Source: Globodera rostochiensis (taxonomy: Eukaryota > Nematoda > Chromadorea > Rhabditida > Heteroderidae). Taken from it: DNA of 64,000 bases. The notes under the pieces were generated by a model. The model did not search any database, was not told the DNA's origin, and saw nothing but the letters and a program-made list of their open reading frames with translations. Location of the stretch: the NCBI GenBank assembly GCA_018350325.1, contig JAEVLN010000025.1, forward strand, positions 971,799-1,035,798. The letters are read 5' to 3'. Of the stretch, positions 42,604 to 53,310 are shown one piece after another; the first letter of the stretch is position 1, and every line of letters begins with the position of its first letter. Made by a program: the position numbers and the translations under genes.

Positions 42604-42930
42604 TTTGCGTGGGCAAAAAAACCTCTGAAGTTACAAAATTAATTTTATATTCAAACTAAAGTTGGCATCCCGAACCGACCCCGTCCCCGATTGAATTTTG
42701 GAAATTCAATAAAAAGTGACTTCTAAACTGCTTTTTTTTAAAAACCCAGAACCCCGACCGATTTGGGTAAGCAGACCTCGACGGTCCCACCCCCGAAAAA
42801 TCCCGACCCCGCAATTCTTAACCCCGACGTCGGTGTTTCAACGCTAATTTAAACGGAAAATTCGATATGAGATAATTTTGCGTTAAAGAATTTCTTAAAT
42901 AAAGCAAAAATAAGAATTTTTAAATATTAA
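42604..42930 (-). promoter_or_regulatory. Proximal upstream block of the 42603 copy, twice interrupted
   Basis: 42604-42660 and 42850-42930 match the family block. Between them about 42662-42848 is a CCCCGACC-echo element. At 42931 the block stops at the Helitron and resumes at about 50481. Confidence 0.5.
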
Positions 42931-42931
42931 A

Positions 42932-43275
42932 ATGGTTCGCGGACTGGCCCTTCGGGGCATGTGTCGCACCATAAATGGTTCGCGGACTGGCCCTTCGGGG
43001 CATGTGTCGCACCATAAATGGTTCGCGGACTGGCCCTTCGGGGCATGTGTCGCACCATAAATGGTTCGCGGACTGGCCCTTCGGGGCATGTGTCGCACCA
43101 TAAATGGTTCGCGGACTGGCCCTTCGGGGCATGTGTCGCACCATAAATGGTTCGCGGACTGGCCCTTCGGGGCATGTGTCGCACCATAAATGGTTCGCGG
43201 ACTGGCCCTTCGGGGCATGTGTCGCACCATAAATGGTTCGCGGACTGGCCCATCGGGGCATGTGTTGCACAAAAT
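42932..43275. repeat. 43-bp minisatellite near the Helitron left end
   Basis: Eight copies of a 43-bp unit starting ATGGTTCGCGGACTGG and containing GGCCCTTCGGGGC, almost identical except for the last. The unit contains small inverted repeats. Because 43 is not a multiple of three, all three minus-strand frames stay open across the array without being genes. Confidence 0.9.
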
Positions 43276-43785
43276 TTATAAATCTCTTTGTTATGCATTA
43301 CCCTGATTGCTCGTACTTCCCCATCAGTACCTGCCAACATCCGGGGCGAAGCCTGACCAGCACTTTGCACGGTTGGGTGGACTGGTGAGAGGTACCGTAG
43401 GATTTATGTGTGATCAAAAAGGGTAAGCATTCGATGAGCCTGCCCCTTCGGGGATTGTGAGCCGTAAAAAAGGGTCTGCCCCTGCTACTTCGGGAGGTCG
43501 GACCAAAAAACGCCAACTGCAACCTGTCCCGTTTAGGGGAACTGTTGGCCGGGTCAAAATGTACCTGCACTCTTGATGCCCTTTGCGGCTATTTGGGGTA
43601 TGTGAGTCCTGGGTGGCAGATTTGCTACTGGACGTCTTCACAGCGTGGCACTATGCGGGAGGCAAATGTTCTTTATTTGTCATTTTGTTTGAATAAATAT
43701 TTGAATTTTGTGTGTACTTAATGGTCAATTTGTGCCTACCTACTTTTGCCACACACACCCATATTTAATTGACTTTTTTTCTTAG
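43276..43785 (+). other. Helitron leader region
   Basis: Non-coding, with repeated 'ccccttcggggattg/ctgcccctgctacttcggg' motifs related to the minisatellite core. It ends in TTTTTTTCTTAG directly before the ATG, which looks like a splice or trans-splice acceptor. Confidence 0.4.
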
Positions 43786-45582
43786 ATGCCTTCTAAGAAA
43801 CAAGAGTTTCGAAAGCAGAGAAGTGAGCGGCACCAGCGGCAGACAGACCAGTCTGTCAGCTCGGGAAGCTCGCTTATCCCAAATAGTCCATTGGACTGCA
43901 AAGGGAGTGCAGATGGGGATGGAGAGGCATCCCTTGGCAACACGCCAAAAATATGTGCTTTGCATATAAGCACACCCGCTTCATCTGGGGGCAAGAAAAG
44001 GGGCAGACCCTCTGATGACAGAAATAAAGCCTTATTGCCTGGACTTGATTGTGTGCCATTGACAGACACACCGAACTCGACAGTGGCTGAAAGTGCGACA
44101 AGTTCGCCATGCCTTAAAAAAGAAAAGGCTTTTGAATTTGACCAAAAGGCCATTACAGAAGCCATGGCTTCAACGCCCGTTACCAGTAAAGGAAAAGGCG
44201 GGCGCCCAGCAAAAAAGAAAAGGGGGGCTGGGAGAGGCAAAACTGTTGATTCGATGAGCGAATGCTCGATTATGGATGAAAGCATTGTTGTAAACGAAAT
44301 AATGCAGGTTGAAGAACCACTTGAAGATGTGGATGCCAACCTTACATTGGAAAAAATTGCGTGCACAGCTGGGAATGTGCCAGAACACATTGATTTCAAT
44401 GTTCTTCATATTAATTTTGCTGAAACGCGAAATTTTAACTGCCGCATATGGAGATGGGCTGCTATTGGCTTATACGCAGACGATGCTACGTCGTCTGGGC
44501 CCAGATTCATCGAAACCTGCTGGAACAATCCCAAGGAATGGCTCAATGATGGCTTTATTGCCATGTATCTGGCCTATTTGGCTAGCATTTCACAACGCAA
44601 AGTTGTTGTACTGGATTCGATTGTTTTTGATGCAGCGGTTTCCAGGGTTCGAGGTTCATATCGAAACTACATTTTTGGTTTCGATCCTTCCACGCCGACG
44701 GAAGTGATCCTTATGCCTATCAACTTCCCTGGTCATTGGACAATCCTTGTCCATGATATTGAAGCGGGAACATTTTTTGCAGATTCTCTGCAAATGTCCA
44801 CATTGGATACACAAAAATCCAATCTCATAAAAGGCATAATTGCCGAGATCACGTCAGCATCGCTTGAATCTATTCGTATTGATTATGTTGACAAAGAGAA
44901 TCTGACTCCGCAGCATGATGTCTTTAGCTGCGGCTATTTTGTTTGCCTGTATGCGGAGGCTTGGCTTATGAGCCATAAAACATTCATTTTAGAAAATTTG
45001 AATATTAATTATGAAAAGAAAAGGATTTTGTGGCATTTGAACCATCTTTACAGCTCTGATCAAGTGCCATATCATCCAAGGCCGGGTGTAACGTTACCTT
45101 GCCCATTTGTCAAAAGGCTGCAAATGGAAGATGTTCAATCAACTTCCAAAATTTTTCAGTCAAATGTACAACTGGACGATGATTCCGACGATATCATTAT
45201 TGTCGATGTCCCGACCAAGGAGGAAAAGGTGGAAGAAGGTATTTTCTTCAACACTCCGAAAAATGAAGAAGCAGTGCATTCTGCTGTTCAAGCACAGGCA
45301 GCCGTGCCCGGTGAAAACCTACCAAACGAACTTGGTTTGGTCGTTGATTCTTGCACAGCGCAGGAACCAATTGCGCAGATTGACGATGACGCCATATTTG
45401 TTCGGCCTAAAACGCCACCAAGGCGTTCATTGCGCAATAAAAGGCGGGTAAATGATTCCACTACCGCAAATGCGTTGGGACCAGCAACACCAATCACAAA
45501 ACGTTGCAAAATGGTCCATAAAGGGTGGAGTTGCGCGGCTGCAAAGGCTAAGCACTTTCCCGAGTACTATGCATTCCGGTGA
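43786..45582 (+). CDS. Helitron-encoded Ulp1/C48-like cysteine protease ORF (598 aa)
   Basis: An intact ORF. The N-terminal third is basic with AT-hook-like motifs (KKRGRPSDD; GKGGRPAKKKRGAGRG). Residues about 240-410 form a C48-type protease: NDGFIAMYLAYLA, the His motif GHWTILVHD, the Asp in FADSLQMSTLD, and the nucleophile region SCGYFVCLYAEAW. The C-terminal part is acidic then basic (KTPPRRSLRNKRR) and could bind DNA. Some animal and plant Helitrons carry a Ulp1-like protease, and this gene lies immediately before the Rep region, overlapping a possible start of it (45569) by 14 nt in another frame. Role in transposition is unknown. It is the only undamaged ORF of the element. Confidence 0.75.
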   Translation: MPSKKQEFRKQRSERHQRQTDQSVSSGSSLIPNSPLDCKGSADGDGEASLGNTPKICALHISTPASSGGKKRGRPSDDRNKALLPGLDCVPLTDTPNSTVAESATSSPCLKKEKAFEFDQKAITEAMASTPVTSKGKGGRPAKKKRGAGRGKTVDSMSECSIMDESIVVNEIMQVEEPLEDVDANLTLEKIACTAGNVPEHIDFNVLHINFAETRNFNCRIWRWAAIGLYADDATSSGPRFIETCWNNPKEWLNDGFIAMYLAYLASISQRKVVVLDSIVFDAAVSRVRGSYRNYIFGFDPSTPTEVILMPINFPGHWTILVHDIEAGTFFADSLQMSTLDTQKSNLIKGIIAEITSASLESIRIDYVDKENLTPQHDVFSCGYFVCLYAEAWLMSHKTFILENLNINYEKKRILWHLNHLYSSDQVPYHPRPGVTLPCPFVKRLQMEDVQSTSKIFQSNVQLDDDSDDIIIVDVPTKEEKVEEGIFFNTPKNEEAVHSAVQAQAAVPGENLPNELGLVVDSCTAQEPIAQIDDDAIFVRPKTPPRRSLRNKRRVNDSTTANALGPATPITKRCKMVHKGWSCAAAKAKHFPEYYAFR

Positions 45583-48500
45583 GCTCGGTGAGAAAAAGTG
45601 CCCAAATTGTGGAGCACATCTCTTTCCTCACGAAACAAGCAGCCTCTGCTGTCGTGATGGTAGAGTTGTTTTGCCCCCATTAAGCCCACACCCTGATGCT
45701 CTCAAAGAGCTGCTGGCGGGCGCCAATCAATCACGTGAAGGGAAAGAATTCGTTAAACACGAATCACGCTATAATAATCTGCTTCAATTTGCCAGCGTCT
45801 CTGCTGGTAGCAAACCATGTCCCTGCTGGCGGACCAATGGCAGTTATCCTTAATGGAGACTTCCACCGTCAAATAAGCAGCATGCAAGCAGGCTCAATGC
45901 AAACACCTGGCTTTAGCCAGCTGTACATCCTTGATCCTGCTGAGGCAATGGAACATCGACGCACCAACCCCACGTTCACGGGGGAGAAAATAACAAGTGA
46001 AAATGCGTTCGTCCAGGGGCACTAAATTAAATGAATCCACCCTGACGACATTGGAAGCAATGATTGATGAGGGTCATCCTGCAGCGAAAGCTTACAAAAA
46101 AGCGCGAGAACAGCTGAAGGAACTGTTCGAACAACAAAAGAGTAATGAAGAATTGCGGTTCTTCCGCATGACTCTTTTAAATCAGCGCACTGTACCTACA
46201 GCATTGAAAGACCCAAAACTGCACCCACACCAAATAATAACCCCATCTACGGGTGAAGGAATGTTTGCAATCCATGCAGACCCCTCTGGTGTGCCTGCAC
46301 CTAAGGGAATTTGGGTCGAAAACCAAGAGGGAAAATTGAGGGAGATTGCTCCTTTCAGTCCATGGACTGACAGTCTCACCTACCCTCTAATCAAGCCGAG
46401 AGGCGATGATGGATATTCTATTGAAAATCGAATTCCATACGCAAAACCAGCTTCGCGTAAACAAAAAAATGCTGGTGCTGATAGCATCGCTGATTCCGAT
46501 GACGATTTAAGCCTCAAATCATTTGATGCTCAATCAGTGGCTTCTTCTGAAGTGGAATCAGTCGCATCAGATACTGCTTCAATAAGCAGCCGCCCTGAAA
46601 GCTCTCGTAAATTTATTACCCTTCGAGATCATTGCAAATATTATCTCGCAATAAGGGATGATAACGTTGAGCAGGGCTATCACCACATTCTTTCATGTGG
46701 GGGTGGACTTGGCCAACGCTGGATTCTAGATCCAAGCGGCCAAGATTGACTGGCAAACAGCCACATGGCTACGCAGACCGGAAATGGATCTGCGCATCAG
46801 CACGCCAAAAAACATGCTGTTGTATTTGATTAAACTATACAACAAGCAGCAAGCACAAAAGAACCCAAATGCTCAGCCTAAAACAGGTTGATGATATTGG
46901 CAGTGTTGTGCGTTTCGCTGAGCAAAACGTTAATTCATTGCAATTCTGGAAAAAAATGTATGAAGATTGCAATACAATCATGGCGCGCTGTCATAACCCC
47001 AAGAAGGCACGGCTATTTATTACATTCACAAACAATCGTGAATGGCCTGAATTTAAGGCAAACATTTTCAATAACGGTCAGGTATTCACCGACCGATTTG
47101 ATATGTGGATGCGGGTCTGGACCAGCAAGGTCCAGCAATTTCGCAACGACCTTTATGAAAATAAATTTTTTGGAACAATCCTTGGCTCTGGGGAGTCCAT
47201 GGAGTTTCAAGGTCGCGGAGGCCCGCACGCCCACATTGTGGCCCAATCAGATTTGGATGCGATTCCAGAGGTTATCCAAGAATATATCTGGGCTCACATT
47301 CCATCCTTGCCAGACAAGGATGACGACACGCCAATTGCAAATATGCATCGCGAAATTCGCGAGCTTATACATCTGCAACTACATAGGTGTGCAGATAGTT
47401 GGTGCGGTCCTCGCGACGCAAATTACGGCCGGTGCAAAAAGCAATTCCCCGCGCCATTTTCCAACCTAACAATTTTGCGACCGGATCGGCCAGCATTGTA
47501 TTTTAGGCCGAGCCCCGCAGATGGTGGTGCCCAAATACAAATTGGCAACATTATATACGACAATTCACATGTGGTGCCCTTTAACCCATTCATACTTTTA
47601 AAGTATCGGGTACATCACAATGTACTTTTTGCCTATGGTAACAAGGCCAACATTAAATACGCACTCAAATACCCTTTCAAAGGGCCTGGACATTGCTATG
47701 TCGAGTGCAAAGAAGAGTCCGGCAAAATTAACATTGATGAGCCGGCACAGTATGCGAAAATGAACTTTCGCGGATCAACTGAGGCCTATGCGCTCATAAT
47801 GTCGCAGCCTTTCGCAAGGCTATCACATCATGTTGTGAAATTGAACATTCACTTGCCTGGTCAACAGCCAGTGGTGTTCAGAGCATTTCAATTGAAATCA
47901 AAAGCTCAACAAATCCAACAAGGTGACTTGCCAGAAACAAAATGCTCCGCTTACTGGAAACAATGGGAAAATGAGTGGAGTAAAGATCCAGAATATAAAG
48001 ACATGCTGTTTGAGCAAGTCCCTGAGAGATTCAGATGGGGAAAAGGCCTATGGGTCAAATATAAGTACAATTTGAAGAAAAGACCACCTTTTGGTCGAAT
48101 TGTCCCCGTTCCACCTACCGATCTGGAAAGATTTGCATTATATATGCTTATGAAACATTTTCCTGGAGATCCAGAGCATTTAAAAGTTGTCAATGGCAAA
48201 AAGTGCGACTCATTTATTGAGGCCGCAACAATGCATGGTCTTCTTGAAGATGACCTGATCTGGGAGAAAACTCTCACAGAGGCCTCACTGCACCGTTGGC
48301 CAGACCAAATGAGATGGCTCTTTGTGAGCATTTTGGTCTTTGGACACCCGAGCAACGCTCTTGCATTGTGGAACAAGTTCAAGGAACACATGTACAATCC
48401 GCAAGGCATTGCCAATGCGACGCAACGTTTGACAAAAGAAATGCAAGCCCTCGCTGATATTGATTGGCGATTGCACAATTTTGGCTATACCTGTGTACAT

Positions 48501-48782
48501 TTTGGCTTGCCGGACCCGCCAAATTCGATTGCTAAGAACACCGATAAAGCGATTGAAGAATTTTTCTTTGGCGATGAGGATTTGAATGTGCCGCCTGGCC
48601 AACAAAATGCTAATCACCAAGAGCAAAATGTGCCTCCATTAAACATCGACCAACAAATGGTCTTTGATGCTGTTGTTAAAGCAATTCAGTCTGATCCACT
48701 GGATCAGACAGTCACACGCCGTTTCTTCATATACGGCGACGGAGGCACTGGGAAAGACTTTCCTTTTTGGCCAAATTATTAG
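45569..48782 (+). pseudogene. Helitron Rep-type replication initiator region, frameshifted
   Basis: Frames in order: 45569-45853 with a zinc-finger-like KKCPNCGAHLFPHETSSLCC; about 45830-46025 with GDFHRQISSMQAGSMQTPGF and QLYILDPAEAMEHRR; 45997-46749 with TLEAMIDEGHPAAKAYKKAR; a short frame with IDWQTATWLRRPEMDLR; and 46869-48782 with the Helitron N-terminal/Rep domain. The last includes FITFTNNREWPEF, the two-His motif GRGGPHAHIV, CADSWCGP...YGRCKKQFP, and the catalytic Tyr pair in KYALKYPFKG. It ends at the Walker A GDGGTGKD followed by a stop. Four to five frame changes separate these. One near 45815 might instead be a 44-nt intron (GTAGCA...GGCAG). Confidence 0.75.
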
Positions 48783-50059
48783 GCGCTTTGCGAAAACCGC
48801 CAAATAGCCACAAAGTGCTTGCTACGGCATCCACCGGCTGCGCAGCAATTTTGCTGCCATATGGCAAAACGGCCCATTCGACATTCCGTCTTGGCAGAGA
48901 TGCGTCGCTGGATAAACTTCCAAGCATCCCGCATGAAAGCTTCTTTGCCAGACGGATTCGTGAAGCACAGCTCATCATCATTGATGAGATAACAATGCTG
49001 CACAACACGGTGATTGAGGTCATTGATCGAGTGTGCAAAGAAATGGCTATTAGCCAGCACAAAGACCTGCTCTTTGGAGGTAAAACGGTCATTTTTAGCG
49101 GTGACTTCAAACAGTCACTGCCGGTCGTGCCTCGTGAAAGCATTTACGCCCAAGTGACGGCGTGCTTTCAAAAATCGCCATTGTTTGCTGAGTTTACAAC
49201 AATGAAACTGACAATAAATCAGCGAATGGGCCAAGGCCAGCAAGAATATTTGCAAATGTGCCGTCAAATAGGCCTCGGAGAGACCGGAGAACACTTCTGG
49301 ATTCCTCCACAATATCTCGTGCAGAGCAGTGAAGAACTGATAGACTTTGTTTATCCAGACTTCCAACAACTCCTTGGAAATGACAAGGAACTGCTCCGTA
49401 GGTTGATTCTCGCACCTCACATTGAGACATGTGATGAGGTCAACGAATTGATGATGGAAAACGTGCCAGGTCAAGTGCGAGAGTATTTGTCTACGGACAA
49501 GCCGCTTGACGAGCGTCCACTTGACATTGATGAAATCGAATCTGAAGTGGCTGCGCTGAACCGACGCAACGATTCGGGGATGGCACCCCATCGGCTCCGA
49601 CTAAAGGTCGGTTGCGTCGTAGTTCTCCTTATAAACAAAAGTGATAGAGAAGGGCTTATAAATGGCACTCGAATTGTCATTGAACAACTTGGCGATGATA
49701 AAATCGTCGGCAGGGCTATTAATGGCACTGCTCTCGGTGGTCAAGTTCGGTTCTTCATTGAACGAACACGCCAAGTTTATGAAGAAAAAGTGCCTGGCGG
49801 CATAAAATATGAGCGTCTGCAATTCCCAATAAAACTTGCGTTCGCTATGACCATAAACAAAGGACAGGGTCAAACCATTGACATTGTCGGTATTGACTTA
49901 GAACGAGAGGTGTTTTCACATGGTCAGCTATACACTGCCTTTTCAAGGGCAACGGACGGAAGAAATGTCCGCGTATACGCTCCGAAAAGGGAAATCGACG
50001 CTCAAGGACAAGCAAGAGTACAAAACATTGTGGCTGCAAAAATGCTTCAATTGCAATAA
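48767..50059 (+). pseudogene. Helitron PIF1-like helicase domain
   Basis: Continues the previous region in another frame: KLLGALRKPPNSHKVLATAS, TGCAAILLPYGKTAHSTF, Walker B LIIIDEITML, GGKTVIFSGDFKQSLPVVPR, later RLRLKVGCVVVLLINKS and MTINKGQGQTIDIVGIDLER, and the final helicase motif QLYTAFSRATDGRNVRVYAP. The frame shift falls inside the Walker A motif (GTGK followed by Asp instead of the usual Thr), so ATP binding would be lost even if translated. It ends at 50059. Confidence 0.75.
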
Positions 50060-50480
50060 GCATTTAATGAAATAAAGCTATAGTCCAGAGGCATTTTGAC
50101 ACTAAAATTGCTATGAAAATTAAATACCAAACATTCCCATCTGCACTTTAATTTGCACAAAGGATGCCAAAGAGCAAGGAGAGGAGTCGAGGTTTTATAC
50201 GGCATGGCCCTCTTTAGGGCCTCCAATCCGAGCGATTTGCTGTCTGAAGTGCTCAAAAGTGTCAATGCCTGGACTAAAGGGTGGGAGGAGGGTATGATGT
50301 GCGTGTTAGGGCACTTCCGGCTTCCATTGCGCTGAAAGCAATGTGTCAACTCTATCATGAGTGAAGCCAAGTGCATGTCGGTTGACGCCAAGACCCTAAC
50401 AATTCACTAGGTAGCGAAGCTCGATAAGCGCGTTAGCGCTTTACCAGCACACAAAATATCGTTGTACCTCACTCCACTAG
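50060..50480 (+). other. Helitron 3' region
   Basis: Non-coding tail with the stretch related to the 10081-10175 relic (about 50255-50305), a 6-bp perfect hairpin at 50426-50441 and CTAG at 50477-50480. Confidence 0.5.
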
Positions 50481-50690
50481 TTAATAATATTATTCAGCTT
50501 TGGTGTAAAAACATAGAAAGTAATAAATGACAGCCCACAATTGAAATGTGCATTCATATAAATCATATTCTTTAATAATTATCTCTCACCAGAATCAATT
50601 ATATTCCTGACATCTCATAAATATGTTTCCAATAATTTCCATCATTTTATAAAAATGGCGATCGATTCAAAAATAAACATTTAAAAATAA
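50481..50690 (-). promoter_or_regulatory. Distal upstream block cut off from its gene by the Helitron
   Basis: Minus-strand order of the family block continues here: 'gaaagtaataaatgacagccc', 'gcattcatataaatcatatt', 'tctctcaccagaatcaat', 'ctgacatctcataaat', 'ttttataaaaatggcgatcg'. It belongs to the copy starting at 42603, now about 7.9 kb away. Confidence 0.6.
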
Positions 50691-51344
50691 TTTATAATAA
50701 TCTGGAATGCCGAGATTCCGAATGACGAACATATAGTAGGACGGGATGGGGAGTATTGTGGAACGGGAATTAATGATGGGTTAAATTTCGGCTAAGAGGT
50801 TGAAATATCGGGGAGCCGAAAGGAGCGAAGGAACGATCCGCGCAAGTGGTTATTTACTATGGCCCAAGGGCGTACCTAGAGCCTTTTTTCGGGGGGGGGG
50901 GGGGACTAAATTGAAAAAAAGTCAATCTTTAGGGGGTGCTTTTTTGGATTTTATTGCATTTTTCTTAAGCAATTTTTCCCCAAAAAAATGTTGCCACATT
51001 GGAACAATGCAATTTAAGAGTGAATTTTATGAAAAATCTGTTAAAACTTTGCATTGCAGTTTTTGCCATTGCTAGGCAAATGATTTCGACGCCCTGTCAC
51101 GATCTCATTTGCATTTTGGCCGGACGAATGAATAAAAATGGACGGAAAGACGAGGAGGTGTGGATGGGTTTGGGCTGGGGGGCATTCTGGCCATTCATTT
51201 GAGAGCTCTTTCAAATTGTATACCCAAAGCGATCAATCAATGTATTGCTAATTTTTTGTTCATGCCTTTTCTAAAATAAAATTATTAATCTTGTCAGAAA
51301 TAAAACGAAAACAAGCTCCTGGACCCGGATCCTCACAGTCTGAT
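50691..51344. other. Unassigned spacer
   Basis: Contains a run of about 14 G near 50890 followed by 'aaattgaaaaaaagtcaatctttagggggtgc', a motif also seen near 56820 and 58950 in inverted form. No gene recognised. Confidence 0.35.
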
Positions 51345-52010
51345 ATTCGTGTTTCAACTTGGCCGCCTGTTCATAACCTTGTCAAGTTGGAACATCGCAC
51401 TTTCAACTTACCCGCCTGTTCATGATTGTCAAGTTGGAATAGGCACTCTTTCAACTTACTTGCCTGTTCATGCTTGTCAAGTTGGAACAGGAGATTTTTT
51501 AAATTTACTCGCCTGTTCATGCTTGTCAAGTTGGAACAGGCGTTCTTTCAACTTGGCCGCCTGTTCATAACCTTGTCAAGTTGGAAAAGGCGCTCTTTCA
51601 ACTTGGCCGCCTGTTCATAACCTTGTCAAGTTGGAACATCGCACTTTCAACTTACCCGCCATGATTGTCAAGTTGGAACAGGCGCTCTTTCAACTTACTC
51701 GCCTGTTCATGCTTGTCAAGTTGGAACAGGCGATTTTTTAATTTACTCGCCTGTTCATGCTTGTCAAGTTGGAACAGGCGCTCTTTCAACTTGGCCGCCT
51801 GTTCATAAACTTGTCACGTTGGAACAGGCGCTCTTTCAACTTGGTCGCCTGTTCATAACCTTGTCAAGTTGGAAAAGACGCTCTTTCAACTTGGCCGCCT
51901 GTTCATAACCTTGTCAAGTTGGAACATCGCACTTTCAACTTACCCGCCATGATTGTCAAGTTGGAACAGGCGCTCTTTCAACTTGGTCGCCTGTTCATAA
52001 CCTTGGTGAA
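51345..52010. repeat. 50-bp satellite with interleaved palindromes, array 2
   Basis: Same unit as 27427-28010 in reverse orientation (CAACTTGGCCGCCTGTTCAT, AACCTTGTCAAGTTGGAACA, GGCGCTCTTT). About twelve to thirteen units, several shortened to 'cccgccatgattgtcaag', showing deletion within units. Confidence 0.85.
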
Positions 52011-52366
52011 ATTTGAGGGATTTTTACATGTAAACTTGTTTAAAATTTTGGGGCTTCGAGTTTCGGGTTCGGGTAGTGCGCCGAGCTTCGCCCATCCCTG
52101 ATTCGGACCGGAACGTTCAAAAGATTTTGCCGGGAATTATTTAGTATTTTATGAATGAACTTGCTAAATTAGGGCAGAATGTCTGCTTTCATCGGCACAA
52201 GTTCGATTGGCATAATGTCAAGTTACGTCGAAATTTTATAGAGAAGTAAAATGTAAAATTATGAAACGGCGAGGTTGGGGTGGGTTTTTCCAAATAATAG
52301 CAAAATTTTGATTTGGGGTTAGAATTTCTGCTCTCATCGGCAGAGGTCCGATCATTGCCATGCCAT
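52011..52366. other. Spacer
   Basis: 'ctttcatcggcaca' and 'ctctcatcggcaga' occur as an imperfect direct repeat (about 52181 and 52332). Nothing else is recognised. Confidence 0.35.
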
Positions 52367-53104
52367 TCAAACACTCCCCAAATTCGAGTTCCCAATTTCT
52401 TCAACATTTGCCGCGTCATTCTCTTCCACAGAATGTCCATCGACAGAATTTAGATGAAATTGCTGTCGTTTAAATTGGTTTTTCACTTTAACCAAAGTGG
52501 TTATTCCAATTTTCAACATTTTAGCAATGTTCTCATCAGTAATTTTATGATTTTGGTCTTTAATTTCATAATAACATTTCATCAATTCTTTTTGTTCGCT
52601 GTGGGTGTATGAGTTTTTGAATCCGTCCCGCATTAACTCGGCTTTCCTTTGATCAAATTTCTCTACCAAATGTTTACGTTCTTCTTTTCCATTGAACTTT
52701 CGAATTAGGCCAAATTCTTTTTTCCATTTATATATATTTTTTTTTGCTTTGACTTCCAAATGTGTACTAATTTCATTTTCAATTTGAGCCCATTCTTTTG
52801 CCGAATATTTTCCTATTTGCTCAAATTCGTTTTTCATTGCAAGGAATTTGTCGACAATTTTACGTTTTTTGTTTGAAGAAATTCCTTTCATTATTTGGTT
52901 CTGTTCTTCGCCATTTTTGGCATTATATAGTGATCAGACTTTGTGAGAGGAGCATTCTGAACAGTTGAATTGGATTCAATTTGTCCAATTTGGGTGTTCT
53001 GTCGGTCGATTTGGTGATGGACATTTTGTCCAAAGTTTGTTGGCGTCGGCGTTTTTAAATCTTCGGCATCACCTTTATCCCACCAGCCTTCTCCGAATAT
53101 TTCA
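52367..53104 (-). pseudogene. Effector-family copy lacking signal peptide, with modules 2 and 3 fused
   Basis: The upstream block runs directly into EIFGEGWWDKGDAEDLK, so the start codon and signal are deleted. One 11-residue unit (IGQIESNSTVQ) follows, then a small deletion after KSDHY shifts the frame. Module 1 (MKNEFEQIGKYSAKEW; KNIYKWKKEFGL) is in the ORF starting at 52891. Module 2 breaks off at GFKNSY and continues at once as THSEQKELMKCYYEIKDQNH. An in-frame deletion thus removed the end of module 2, the intron and the exon-2 start. Module 3 reads IAKMLKIGITTLVKVKNQF with the conserved Trp changed. It ends GNSNLGSV. Confidence 0.7.
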
Positions 53105-53310
53105 TTTGGGCAAAATAACCTCTGAATAAATAAATGCTTAGAAAAAAAGTATTGAAAGTAATAAATGATAGCCCACAATTGAAATGGGCATTTATTTCTA
53201 TAAATCATATTCTTTAATGATTATCTCATCCGAATTAATACTCCTGACATGTAAAATGTTTCTACAATAATCATCGTTTTATAAAAATAACGATCGATTT
53301 TGAATAGCAA
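53105..53310 (-). promoter_or_regulatory. Upstream block of the signal-less copy
   Basis: Contains 'gggcaaaataacctctgaat', 'gaaagtaataaatgatagccc' and 'ttttataaaaataacgatcg'. The middle part is shortened relative to other copies. Confidence 0.45.

Larger units (their letters stand above)
42931..50480 (+). mobile_element. Decayed Helitron with Ulp1 protease and Rep/PIF1 helicase regions
   Basis: Left flank: the family upstream block up to about 42930. Right flank: the continuing block from about 50481 ('taataatattattcagcttt...gtaataaatgacagccc'). Between lie a 43-bp minisatellite, a non-coding leader, a Ulp1-like ORF and a frameshifted Rep-helicase. Near the right end the hairpin AAGCGC-GTTA-GCGCTT (50426-50441) is followed 39 nt later by CTAG and a T, as expected of Helitron 3' ends, although the distance is longer than usual. 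A second CTAG lies at 50407-50410. The left end lacks an obvious TC start, so the exact boundary is uncertain and a Helentron-type end is possible. Confidence 0.7.

Noticed and set aside
42895..43370. Overlapping minus-strand ORFs of 116-147 codons with repeats (CDTCPEGPVREPFMVRHMPR)
   Set aside because: They are the three frames of a 43-bp minisatellite; all stay open only because the unit lacks stops. There is no coding bias and no start context.
43782..44399. 205-codon minus-strand ORF opposite the Helitron protease
   Set aside because: Shadow of the 598-codon sense ORF, which contains recognisable protease motifs.
50407..50410. First CTAG as the Helitron 3' end
   Set aside because: It precedes the hairpin and is followed by G; the later CTAG at 50477-50480, followed by T and by the resumed family upstream block, fits better.
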